Below, piece by piece: positions 29,140 to 39,480 of a stretch of 64,000 bases of DNA (position 1 is its first letter; each line of letters starts with the position of its first letter). A model generated the notes under the pieces. It did no database searches, had not been told where the DNA came from, and was given only the letters and a program-made list of their open reading frames with translations. A program made the translations under genes and the position numbers. This DNA comes from Archivesica marissinica (taxonomy: Eukaryota > Mollusca > Bivalvia > Venerida > Vesicomyidae), in NCBI GenBank assembly GCA_014843695.1, contig CM026400.1, positions 10,421,970 to 10,485,969 on the forward strand. The letters are read 5' to 3'.

Positions 29140-29433
29140 TCATGATGCAGAATTTTCATCAGAAAATATGTCATTAATATCATCACATGCACCATCTCCA
29201 TCTTCCATGATATCGAGAGACGATATCACCGATTGGTTATTTGTATCGATAGACGACGTCACTGATTGGGTGGAGCAAACATCCGACATGGCGGATGGTG
29301 ACCCACATTTGCTGGGATCCAGAAGCTGTTCGCCGTCGTCTGTTATAGTCTTTGCGTCGGCGTCGTCGGACATATCGGTGCCTTGCTTGGATGCGCCGCG
29401 TCGGTATTTTGCACGTGCGTTCTGGAACCATAC
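29140..29433 (-). CDS. Lhx2/9: LIM-homeobox (apterous/Lhx2/9-type) terminal coding exon
   Basis: Last coding exon, 97 codons plus TGA, of a LIM-homeodomain transcription factor that would bind DNA in the nucleus. It opens after a TCCTAG acceptor with VWFQNARAKYRR, homeodomain residues 47-58. These include W48, F49, Q50, N51 and R53, the invariant helix-3 core and DNA contacts. The remaining 83 residues after GA form a low-complexity tail rich in Ser, Asp and Thr. The final 77 residues hold 15 Asp and 3 Glu against 2 Lys, and end in DDINDIFSDENSAS. Known Lhx2/9 proteins usually have a Ser/Thr/Pro-rich tail ending in TLTNLF. Here only INDIF is faintly similar, so the tail has diverged. The reading frame joins in phase 0 to the exon at 34159-34364. 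Frames on the other strand are shadows. Confidence 0.93.
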   Translation of the reverse strand, partial: VWFQNARAKYRRGASKQGTDMSDDADAKTITDDGEQLLDPSKCGSPSAMSDVCSTQSVTSSIDTNNQSVISSLDIMEDGDGACDDINDIFSDENSAS

Positions 29434-29928
29434 CTAGGATTTAAAATAATGAATTTAAATATATGTCCTGATAATAGAATCCTTTGTTTTACATTAATGT
29501 TATTTGTTGCTGTGAATAATTGAAAAATAACTTTTTTTTGGTAATTTTTTATTTATTTTCAAATTATAAAAATAACATATCTTTAATAATATAATACATT
29601 TCACTAAAAACATATAGTTTTTAGTTGTAAACACATATATCAATCTGCAAGAAGAGGGAAGGGCCGTAACTAATGTTGCTAGAACTTGTGGCCCGACCCG
29701 GATATAACGTCCTCTTCCAATTTATTTGAATAACCATAACATGTATTAATGTGAAATGTTGTGGTATAAGCAGGGATGTTGTGATACGTGTGGCGTGCGT
29801 TTATTAAAGTGCTGTTTCACGGGTGTTGCTTCCCCTTGTTTATAGCTCTGCAAGAAAACAGCTGCAGTACGCCATGTTTGATGTGTGCGGATATGTAAAG
29901 TGTTAGGTGTAGATACGCAAACTCCTGC
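29434..29928. other. Intronic AT-rich unique sequence
   Basis: AT-rich intronic DNA with no coding signal. The stretch 29670-29689 (CTAATGTTGCTAGAACTTGT) matches 51131-51150 at 18 of 20 positions, and both are followed by GACC-rich sequence. This suggests a short dispersed element whose type I cannot name. Confidence 0.6.
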
Positions 29929-31415
29929 AATCCTACGTTATACTAGATATATATATCCACATACTCCTGTAATACTACGTTACACTAGATATATATATAT
30001 CCACACACTCCTGCAATACTACGTTATACTAGATATATATATCCACACACTCCTGCAATACTACGTTATACTAGATATATATATCCACACACTCCTGCAC
30101 TCCTACGTTATACTAGATATATATATCCACACACTCCTGTAATACTACGTTATACTAGATATATATATCCACACACTCCTGTAATACTACGCTATACCAG
30201 ATATATATATCCACACACTCCTGCACTCCTACGTTATACTAGATATATATATCCACACACTCCTGCTCACGTACAGTAATACTCCTACGTTATACTAGAT
30301 ATATATATCCACACACTCCTGCACTCCTACGTTATACTAGATATATATATCCACACATCCTACTCTACGTTATACCAGATATATATATCCACACACTCCT
30401 GTAATACTACGTTATACTAGATATATATATCCACACACTCCTGTAATACTACGTATACTAGATATATATATCCACACACTCCTGCACTCCTACGTTATAC
30501 TAGATATATATATCCACACACTCCTGTAATACTACGCTATACTAGATATATATATCCACACACTCCTGTAATACTACGTTATACTAGATATATATATCCA
30601 CACACTCCTGCACTCCTACGTTATACTAGATATATATATCCACACACTCCTGTAATACTACGTTATACTAGATATATATATCCACACACTCCTGCACTCC
30701 TACGTTATACTAGATATATATATCCACACACTCCTGCACTCCTACGTTATACTAGATATATATATCCACACACTCCTGTAATACTACGTTATACTAGATA
30801 TATATATCCACACACTCCTGTAATACTACGTTATACTAGATATATATATCCACACACTCCTGTAATACTACGTTATACTAGATATATATATCCACACACT
30901 CCTGTAATACGACGTTATACTAGATATAATATCCACACACTCCTGTAATACTACGTTATACTAGATATATATATCCACACACTCCTGTAATACTACGCTA
31001 TACTAGATATATATATCCACACACTCCTGTAATACGACGTTATACTAGATATATATATCCACACACTCCTGCAATACTACGTTATACTAGATATATATAT
31101 CCACACACTCCTGTAATACTACGTTATACTAGATATATATATATAATATCCACACACTCCTGTAATACTACGTTATACTAGATATATATATATATATATA
31201 TCCACACACTCCTGTAATACTACGTTATACTAGATATATATATATATATCCACACACTCCTGTAATACGACGTTATACTAGATATATATATCCACACACT
31301 CCTGCAATACTACGTTATACTAGATATATATATATATATCCACACACTCCTGTAATACTACGTTATACTAGATATATATATATATATCCACACACTCCTG
31401 CACTCCTACGTTATA
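29929..31415. repeat. 42-bp minisatellite in the homeobox intron
   Basis: About 36 copies of a unit with the cores TAGATATATATATCCACACA, CTCCTG and CTACGTTATAC. Copies alternate between TGTAATACTACG and TGCACTCCTACG variants. From about 31130 rightward the TA run inside the unit expands to TATATATATATA, a microsatellite growing inside the minisatellite. Forty-two is 14 codons, which gives a short spurious plus-strand frame. Confidence 0.95.
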
Positions 31416-32212
31416 TTATAGATCCATGGATAATTCGCTGTAATATAGTAGTAACATGTGCTGTAACTAACTGACGTTACAAATACAGTCATATTACAAG
31501 TACAAACAAATATCGATGCAATTGAAACAAATTACAATATAATTATTTTCTTTAATATGAAGAAAATAGGTGTGTACATTTTCTCGAATATTTAAGAGAC
31601 ACAAAGTTTCATTACTATCAGTTCGATTGCGAAACACGATTTTACAACATTATATTAATTGGTCTAGATAGGTCTAGAAGGACTAGTATCCCATATAAAC
31701 ACGACTGTCTCACAAGAAACACTGTCGTGGCGTCATACCTTTTTATATGCAGTCCATTATTATTAATATTGGACTGCTGTCAAAATGCCAGCGTATTATA
31801 TTAAATCCTAAGCGTACATGTACGAAATTAACAATTTTAATTAGTACGATCTTGTTATATAAGTGTGTGTTTTAAGTAAGATATAAGCCTAAAAAATATC
31901 CAATATGTAAAATATCGGTACTGTCTTAGGCGCTACGCGCCTCACAGTCCAATATTTTACATATTGGATTGTTTTCGGCTTATATGTTAGCCTGGAGGGA
32001 CTATGTAAATATTATAACATTCATAGTTCTGTTTCCAATGTACAATGATTTAGAATTGTAGTAATTATGCTCCGAATTACAAACTTGCAAAACTATGTTT
32101 GTATAAAATACTATAAGTTTAAGAATTTATTGACAAAATCAAATACATTATTCTGAGGAATAAATATTGCCAGTGTTGTTTCCCCTTGACTATACACTTG
32201 TGTGTGACTATA
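31416..32212. other. Intronic unique sequence with foldback and SINE-tail remnant
   Basis: AT-rich intronic DNA. The segment 31623-31661 (CGATTGCGAAACA ... TATATTAATT) matches the tail of the SINE at 35830-36052. A small palindrome at about 31751-31782 (GCAGTCC ... GGACTGC) precedes the larger foldback at 31881-31985. No exon was recognised. Confidence 0.65.
31881..31985. repeat. Foldback inverted repeat (about 43-bp arms)
   Basis: The left arm begins ATATAAGCC and contains CCAATATGTAAAATAT (31881-31924). The right arm is its inverted complement (31943-31985, containing ATATTTTACATATTGG), with a few mismatches. The 18-bp centre, AGGCGCTACGCGCCT with flanks, is itself palindromic, so the whole could form one long hairpin. 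This could be a small MITE-like or foldback element. No target-site duplication was identified. Confidence 0.8.
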
Positions 32213-32603
<391 letters not shown>

Positions 32604-32609
32604 CTTAAC

Positions 32610-32868
32610 TTTGATCTGCAGTCCAGTGGTTAACACGTTGGACTGGTAATCCAGGAATCGCAGGTTCGATCTCCCGTCTGACCCTAATAATATTAACAGT
32701 CTTTCAGATGGGACTTTAAGCCGAGGTCTCTCGTGGTGGTGATTTACACCGTGCACGTATAAGAACCTGAGGATACTCTGGATTGGGTCTCTGTCTGTAT
32801 CATTGCACTATTCTCCAAACATCTAAAATGACCTCGATAGCGACGATAAATAAACGTAAAAACACACA
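32610..32868 (+). mobile_element. tRNA-derived SINE, family A (full-length copy)
   Basis: The head is tRNA-like. It has a box A region (CAGTGGTTAACACGTTGG), an anticodon stem TTGGA/TCCAG around a 7-base loop (CTGGTAA), and box B (CAGGTTCGATCTCCC). A body follows with CCTAATAATATTAACAG and TTTCAGATGGGACTTTAA, then a 3' end GATAGCGACGATAAATAAACG. Related copies lie at 45944, 52852 and 53156, and a 3' fragment at 33316. Such SINEs are transcribed by RNA polymerase III and mobilised by a partner LINE (family knowledge). Here the copy is antisense to the homeobox gene. Confidence 0.85.
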
Positions 32869-32978
32869 CACAATTTACTTTGTGTTTTACGTCTCGTCAA
32901 CAGCTAAGGTCGTACTTATGGTGAAGCTCAAGCCGTTATTGGAACAACTCCGATATTAAATCAAGCTTGAATTGAATT

Positions 32979-33314
32979 GTATAGATGCACGATGCAGACC
33001 CTGCAGGGGTGACTCGGGGCAGTATTGTATAGGTGCACGATGCAGACCCTGCAGGGGTGACTCGGGGCAGTATTGTATAGGTGCACGATGCAGACCCTGC
33101 AGGGGTGACTCGGGGCAGTATTGTATAGGTGCACGGTGCACATCCTGCAGGGGTGACTCGGGGCAGTATTGTATAGGTGCACGATGCAGACCCTGCATGG
33201 GTGACTCGGGGCAGTATTGTATAGGTGCACGATGCAGACCCTGCAGGGGTGACTCGGGGCAGTATTGTATAGGTGCACGATGCAGACCCTGCACGGGTGA
33301 CTCGGGGCAGTATT
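32979..33314. repeat. 48-bp GC-rich tandem repeat (7 copies)
   Basis: Seven copies of a 48-bp unit with the cores ATAGGTGCACGATGCAGACC and GGGGTGACTCGGGGCAGTAT. Copies are almost identical; the fourth has GGTGCACATCC. It is unusually GC-rich for this AT-rich intron. Open frames of 16-codon period on both strands are an effect of the unit length. The repeat directly precedes a SINE 3' fragment. Confidence 0.96.
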
Positions 33315-33315
33315 T

Positions 33316-33383
33316 CAATATATATCTCTTCAGGAAGCGTTGTTCATATGGGCAACCGGTAGCGATGATAAATAAACGTAACA

Positions 33384-33384
<1 letters not shown>
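33316..33384 (+). mobile_element. SINE family A, 3' fragment
   Basis: Contains CTCTTCAGGAAGCGTTG, ATATGGGCAACCGGTAGCGA and TGATAAATAAACGTAA. This matches the 3' third of family A: compare 53157-53225 read on the minus strand. The tRNA head is missing. The ACGC microsatellite starts at its last bases. Confidence 0.8.

Positions 33385-33454
<70 letters not shown>
33383..33454. repeat. (ACGC)n microsatellite
   Basis: About 18 copies of ACGC grow directly out of the AACGTAAC tail of the preceding SINE fragment. This fits the common origin of microsatellites from SINE tails. It is CpG-dense. Confidence 0.97.
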
Positions 33455-33455
<1 letters not shown>

Positions 33456-34158
33456 TGTTTGTTATTTAGCTATTTTCTGACAATCATGAGCAGCTAATTA
33501 TAAGGTAATGTAATCTAATGAATTTGTTTAGGCTGCAGTTATTAATTTTGACAGCAAAGAGTTGTAAAGTTATACTATTTCTTATTACTGACGTTCACAC
33601 TAACAACAGTGGTTGTGCGGTTGTGAATTGTAGTGAACTGAGGCTCCCAACAGTGGCAGTTAGGATGATGAGATTAAAGTCCCAAAGGGGACGATAACAA
33701 ATATGTATTTGCCAAAATCATTGGAAATCATAAAAGTAAAGATTTGTGTTGATTAGTGTAAGATCAGCGGTGATCGCGAGATAAAATCCAATCCTATCTC
33801 ACACTATCACAAATATAACATGTATTTGGTACAGCATCAGTAATACTCAAGTATTTCAGAAATTGAGCCTGTCTAACATGCTTAAGTGTACTTGAAAGTA
33901 TATTATTATTTGCACTAGGGTATACCTTTTTATTGAACTCTCTCCGATCTCCGTAACAAGTCAAGAAATTAACATCCTATATAAAGGTGTCTAATATAAT
34001 ATAACCCATAATGCAATTACACAAACTGCGCCACATGCTAACATAGGCAAAACAATGACGGATTGTGTCTTGCTGCGATTGCCTGATTGGATATTTCAAT
34101 TGGGTATCTCATACCTAATGGTTACTCCATTTAGGGATGGACACACGTGTGCGCATAC
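33455..34158. other. Intronic unique sequence next to the homeobox exon
   Basis: Single-copy sequence between the ACGC tract and the donor site. Near 33775 there is GATCGCGAGAT, one base off the TCTCGCGAGA palindrome. If the intron is retained, translation would stop at 34096-34098. No other gene is seen, and small plus-strand frames here have no recognisable domain. Confidence 0.6.
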
Positions 34159-34364
34159 CTGTAACACTCGTTTACTCAGCTGCGTTTTTCTCGATAGTTC
34201 TTTCAAATCTTTGGCGTCTGGGTTGTGGTTCATGGAGAAGTACGACTTCATCGTCCTAAGCTGGTGATGCTTGAAAGAAGTGCGAACTCGTTTCTGTCTC
34301 GGAGGATGATTGGTGTTGAATGCATCACGTGACAATATCTCTCCGCGCTCATTCGTAAATATGC
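34159..34364 (-). CDS. Lhx2/9: LIM-homeobox (apterous/Lhx2/9-type) homeodomain exon
   Basis: Exon carrying homeodomain residues 1-46 of a LIM-homeodomain transcription factor. The segment KRVRTSFKHHQLRTMKSYF followed by NHNPDAKDLKEL and SKRVLQ is diagnostic of the apterous/Lhx2/Lhx9 group, and R5, F8, F20 and L40 are in place. It ends at a clear donor, CAG|GTATGC. The start is less certain. I prefer the TGTTCCAG acceptor at 34365, which gives 2 bases plus 68 codons. An in-frame alternative is TGTTCCAG ending at 34396, giving 79 codons. The 22 residues before the homeodomain, with TNERGEILSRD, resemble the acidic linker that precedes it in Lhx2/9. The two LIM domains that bind LDB cofactors must lie in upstream exons to the right; none is found in this window. 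The gene is therefore partial. Confidence 0.94.
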
Positions 34365-34682
34365 CTGGAACATACAATATGGACATGTGATTTTGCTGGA
34401 ACACAATTTTAAAGGGTTTAAGTCAAAGCCGTGAATGAAATCCCTTATCGAACACAAGTTCCTCAACCAATAATAGCCGGAGAATATCATTTCAAATAAA
34501 AAGTCACCGACGTTAGACATTAAGTGCATTGCTTCATCCACAATAGCCACACTATACTATTAACTTTAATACATCTTTACTACATGATGGCTACACGTCG
34601 GGGATCAAGCATCAAAGGTTGAGTGGCCTTTGCTCCTAACCTACAACGCCTCCATGAGGACAGGCCTATATCAACACGGATC
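34365..34682. other. Upstream intron sequence of the homeobox gene
   Basis: Single-copy sequence immediately 5' of the homeodomain exon (minus-strand sense). It contains two good acceptor-like TTCCAG sites, at 34365 and 34396. Open minus-strand frames here are extensions or shadows of the exon. No LIM motif is present. Confidence 0.65.

Positions 34683-34713
<31 letters not shown>
34683..34713. repeat. (CAA)n microsatellite
   Basis: About ten copies of CAA on the plus strand, just ahead of the 18-bp array. Confidence 0.97.
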
Positions 34714-34714
<1 letters not shown>

Positions 34715-34734
34715 ATGTTTTGACATTTTCTCTC

Positions 34735-35514
34735 ATTTATATACGTTACTGCATTTATATACGTTACTGCATTTATATACGTTACTGCATTGCATTTATA
34801 TACGTTACTGCATTTATATACGTTACTGCATTTATATACGTTACTGCATTTATATACGTTACTGCAGTTATATACGTTACTGCATTTATATACGTTACTG
34901 CAGTTATATACGTTACTGCATTTATATACGTTACTGCATTGCATTTATATACGTTACTGCATTTATATACGTTACTGCATTGCATTTATATACGTTACTG
35001 CATTTATATACGTTACTGCATTGCATTTATATACGTTACTGCAGTTATATACGTTACTGCATTTATATACGTTACTGCATTGCATTTATATACGTTACTG
35101 CAGTTATATACGTTACTGCATTTATATACGTTACTGCAGTTATATACGTTACTGCATTTATATACGTTACTGCATTGCATTTATATACGTTACTGCATTT
35201 ATATACGTTACTGCATTGCATTTATATACGTTACTGCATTTGTATACGTTACTGCATTTATATACGTTACTGCATTTATATACGTTACTGCAGTTATATA
35301 CGTTACTGCATTTATATACGTTACTGCATTGCATTTATATACGTTACTGCAGCTATATACGCAGTTATATACGTTACTGCATTTATGTACGTTACTGCAG
35401 TTATATACGTTACTGCATTTATGTACGTTACTGCAGTTATATACGTTACTGCAATTATATACGTTACTGCAGTTATATACGTTACTGCAGTTATATACGT
35501 TACTGCCTTTATAG
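34735..35514. repeat. 18-bp minisatellite array
   Basis: About 42 copies of an 18-bp unit with the core TTTATATACGTTACTGCA. A 5-bp TTGCA insertion in some copies makes 23-bp units. Variants have GCAGTT for GCATTT, and TATGTACG for TATATACG near the right end. Eighteen is six codons, so several frames stay open. None is a gene. Confidence 0.96.
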
Positions 35515-35829
35515 GTCTGCGTCATTTCTCTCATTCAATAAAGTCTTTATTATTATTACCTTTTATTTATTATCATAAAATAAAAATATATGTACATTGC
35601 ATATAATCCACAGAATGTTAACTGCTGCAGTATAACCGAGTACCTCTGCTGGTGAAATATGGTAAGGTGTTGAAAGAATCTTGACATCCTGTTTGTTTTC
35701 ACTGGTCAGTTATGCAAACATCTCAATTACTCATTACCCAGCCTGATAAGATAAGCCTATATCGCCGAAGAAACAGAAAACGCGTTCGCTAGTGAGTTAC
35801 ATTTACGAGTGTTTAAAGTATACACTTGA
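35515..35829. other. Unique spacer
   Basis: AT-rich single-copy sequence between the 18-bp array and a SINE. It contains a minus-strand TTTATTGAATG (antisense AATAAA-like) near 35535. No exon or LIM motif was recognised. Confidence 0.55.
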
Positions 35830-36052
35830 TCTATTTTACAACGATTGCGAAACAAGCTTTAACAACTTATATTAATCACTCTCGTTGGCGTATATGTGGT
35901 TAGTCGTGTGGGCGGAAACCTGAGTACCCGGAGAAACCACCACCTGTCCTATCTGGAGAACACTGTACCAGCCTACATACTTCCCGGTCTGAGGATCGAA
36001 CCTGGGTTACATTGGTGTGAAACGAACGTACTGGCCGCTGTGCTAAGCTGAC
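35830..36052 (-). mobile_element. tRNA-derived SINE, family B
   Basis: On the minus strand the element starts with a tRNA-like head: box A TTAGCACAGCGGCCAGTACG and box B CAGGTTCGATCCTC. It then carries GGTTTCTCCGGGTACTCAGG, a motif seen in many aquatic-invertebrate and fish SINEs (recalled, not checked). It ends in ATTAATATAAGTTGTTAAAG and TTTCGCAATCG. The tail matches 31623-31661 and more weakly 26124-26150. The 56-bp array begins right at the head. Confidence 0.8.
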
Positions 36053-36389
36053 AGTCAATGAATTGTGGATGCTTGGAGACGGTTGGTATATGCATGTCTA
36101 GCTGTGACAGTCAATGGATTGTGGATGCTTGGAGACTGTTGGTATACCTACATGTCTAGCTGTGACAGTCAATGGATTGTGGATGGTTGGGGACAGTTGG
36201 TATACCTACATGTCTAGCTGTGACAGTCAATGGATTGTGGATGCTTGGGGACGGTTGGTATATGCATGTCTAGCTGTGACAGTCAATGGATTGTGGATTC
36301 TTGGGGAGGGTTGGTATGTACATGTCTAGCTGTGACAGTCAATGGATTGTGGATGCTTGGAGACTGTTGGTATGACATGTCTAGCTGTG

Positions 36390-36800
36390 ACAGTCAATGG
36401 ATTGTGGATGGTTGGTGACGGTTGGTATGTACATGTCTAGCTATGACAGTCAATGGATTGTGGATGCTTGGGGACGGTTGGTATGTACATGTCTAGCTGT
36501 GACAGTCAATGTATTATAGATGCTTGGAGACTGTTGGAATGACATGTCTAGCTGTGACAGTCAATGGATTGTGGATGGTTGGTGACGGTTGGTATGTACA
36601 TGTCTAGCTATGACAGTCAATGGATTGTGGATGCTTGGGGACGGTTGGTATGTACATGTCTAGCTGTGACAGTCAATGTATTATAGATGCTTGGAGACTG
36701 TTGGAATGACATGTCTAGCTGTGACAGTCAATGGATTGTGGATGGTTGGTGACGGTTGGTATGTACATGTCTAGCTATGACAGTCAATGGATTGTGGATG
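36390..36800. repeat. 167-bp trimer higher-order repeat
   Basis: Inside the 56-bp array, three successive monomers recur as a block. The CTATGACAGT variant appears at 36441, 36608 and 36775, each 167 bp apart. The block also holds a TATTATAGATGC monomer and a shortened GGAATGACATG monomer. Confidence 0.85.
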
Positions 36801-37949
36801 CTTGGGGACGGTTGGTATTTACATGTCTAGCTGTGACAGTCAATGGATTGTGGATGCTTGGAGACGTTTCGTATGTACATGTCTAGCTGTGACAGTCAAT
36901 GGATTGCGGATGGTTGGTGACGGTTGGTATGTACATGTCTAGCTGTGACAGTCAATGGATTGTGGATGCTTGGAGACTGTTGGTATACCTACATGTCTAG
37001 CTGTGACAGTCAATGGATTGTGGATGGTTGGGGACAGTTGGTAAACCTACATGTCTAGCTGTGACAGTCAATGGATTGTGGATGCTTGGGGACGGTTGGT
37101 ATGTACATGTCTAGCTGTGACAGTCAATGGATTAGTGGATGCTTGGAGACTGTTGGTATGTACACGTCTAGTTGTGACAGTCAATGGATTGTGGATGCTT
37201 GGGGACGGTTGGTATATGCATGTCTAGCTGTGACAGTCAATGGATTGTGGATGGTTGGTGACGGTTGGTATGTACATGTCTAGCTCTGTCAGTCAATGGA
37301 TTGTGGATGCTTGGGGACGGTTGGTATATGCATGTCTAGTTGTGACAGTCAATGTATTGTGGATGCTTGGGGACGGTTGGTATGTACATATCTAGCTGTG
37401 ACAGTCAATGGATTGTGGATGCTTGGGGACGGTTGGTATATGCATGTCTAGCTGTGACAGTCAATGGATTGTGGATGCTTGGAGACTGTTGGTATGTACA
37501 TGTCTAGCTGTGACAGTCAATGGATTGTGGATGCTTGGGGATGGTTGGTATATGCATGTCTAGCTGTGACAGTCAATGGATTGTGGATGCTTGGGGACGG
37601 TTGGTATACCTACATGTCTAGCTGTGACAGTCAATGGATTGTGGATGGTTGGAGACGGTTTGTATGTACATGTCTAGCATGTGACAGTCAAAGGATTGTG
37701 GATTCTTGGAGACGGTTCGTATTTACATGTCTAGCTGTGACAGTCAATGGATTGTGGATTCTTGGGGACGGTTGGTATGTTCATGTCTAGCTGTGACAGT
37801 CAATGGATTGTGGATGCTTGGAGACTGTTGGTATGACATGTCTAGCTGTGACAGTCAATGGATTATAGATGCTTGGAGACTGTTGGAATGACATAATGAC
37901 ATGTCTAGCTGTGACAGTCAATGGATTGTGGATGCTTGGAGACGTTTGG

Positions 37950-39480
37950 TATGTACATGTCTAGCTGTGACAGTCAATGGATTGTGGATGGTTGGTGACG
38001 GTTGGTATGTACATGTCTAGCTGTGACAGTCAATGGATTGTGGATGCTTGGAGACGGTTGGTATGTACATGTCTAGCTGTGACAGTCAATGGATTGTGGA
38101 TGCTTGGAGACTGTTGGTATACCTACATGTCTAGCTGTGACAGTCAATGGATTATGGATGGTTGGGGACTGTTAGTATGTACATGTCTAGCTGTGACAGT
38201 CAATGGATTGTGGATTCTTGGAGACGGTTGGTATGTACATGTCTAGCTGTGACAGTCAATGGATTGTGGATGCTTGGGGACTGTTGGTATACCTACATGT
38301 CTATCTGTGACAGACAATGGATTGTGGATGCTTGGAGACGGTTGGTATGTACATGTCTAGCTGTGACAGTCAATGGATTATGGATGCTTGGAGAAGATTG
38401 GTATATGCATGTCAAACTGTGACAGTCAATGGATTGTGGATGCTTGGGGACGGTTGTATACCTACATGTCTAGCTGTGACAATCAATGGATTGTGGATGG
38501 TTGGGGACGTTTGGTATGTACATGTCTAGCTGTGACAGTCAACGGATTATGGATGCTTGGAGACTGTTGGTATGACATGTCTAGCTGTGACAGTCAATGG
38601 ATTATAGATGCTTGGAGACTGTTGGAATGACATGTCTAGCTGTAACAGTCAATGGATTGTGGATGGTTGGTGACGGTTGGTATGTACATGTCTAGCTATG
38701 ACACTCAATGGATTGTGGATGCTTGGGGACGGTTGGTATGTACATGTCTAGCTGTGACAGTCAATGGATTGTGGATGCTTGGAAACGTTTGGTATGAACA
38801 TGTCTAGCTGTGACAGTCAATGGATTGTGGATGGTTGGTGACGGTTGGTATGTACATGTCTAGCTGTGACAGTCAATGGATTGTGGATGCTTGGAGACGG
38901 TTGGTATGTACATGTCTAGCTGTGACAGTCAATGGATTGTGGATGCTTGGAGACTGTTGGTATACCTACATGTCTAGCTGTGACAGTCAATGGATTATGG
39001 ATGGTTGGGGACTGTTGGTATGTACATGTCTAGCTGTGACAGTCAATGGATTGTGGATTCTTGGAGACGGTTGGTATGTACATGTCTAGCTGTGACAGTC
39101 AATGGATTGTGGATGCTTGGGGACTGTTGGTATACCTACATGTCTATCTGTGACAGACAATGGATTGTGGATGCTTGGAGACGGTTGGTATGTACATGTC
39201 TAGCTGTGACAGTCAATGGATTATGGATGCTTGGAGAAGATTGGTATATGCATGTCTAACTGTGACAGTCAATGGATTGTGGATGCTTGGGGACGGTTGT
39301 ATACCTACATGTCTAGCTGTGACAATCAATGGATTGTGGATGGTTGGGGACGTTTGGTATGTACATGTCTAGCTGTGACAGTCAACGGATTATGGATGCT
39401 TGGAGACTGTTGGTATGACATGTCTAGCTGTGACACTCAATGGATTATGGATGCTTGGAGACTGTTGGAATGACATGTCT
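37950..39480. repeat. About 843-bp higher-order duplication
   Basis: Fifteen monomers of the 56-bp array are duplicated in tandem. The rare CTATCTGTGACAGACAATGG variant lies at 38301 and 39144, and the surrounding monomer order (GGAGAAGATTGG, then GGACGGTTGTATACC) is the same in both copies. The exact block edges were not resolved. Confidence 0.8.

Noticed and set aside
32610..32690. Functional tRNA gene (Thr-like anticodon loop)
   Set aside because: The acceptor stem does not close, and the same head with a different loop precedes a shared SINE body elsewhere in the window.
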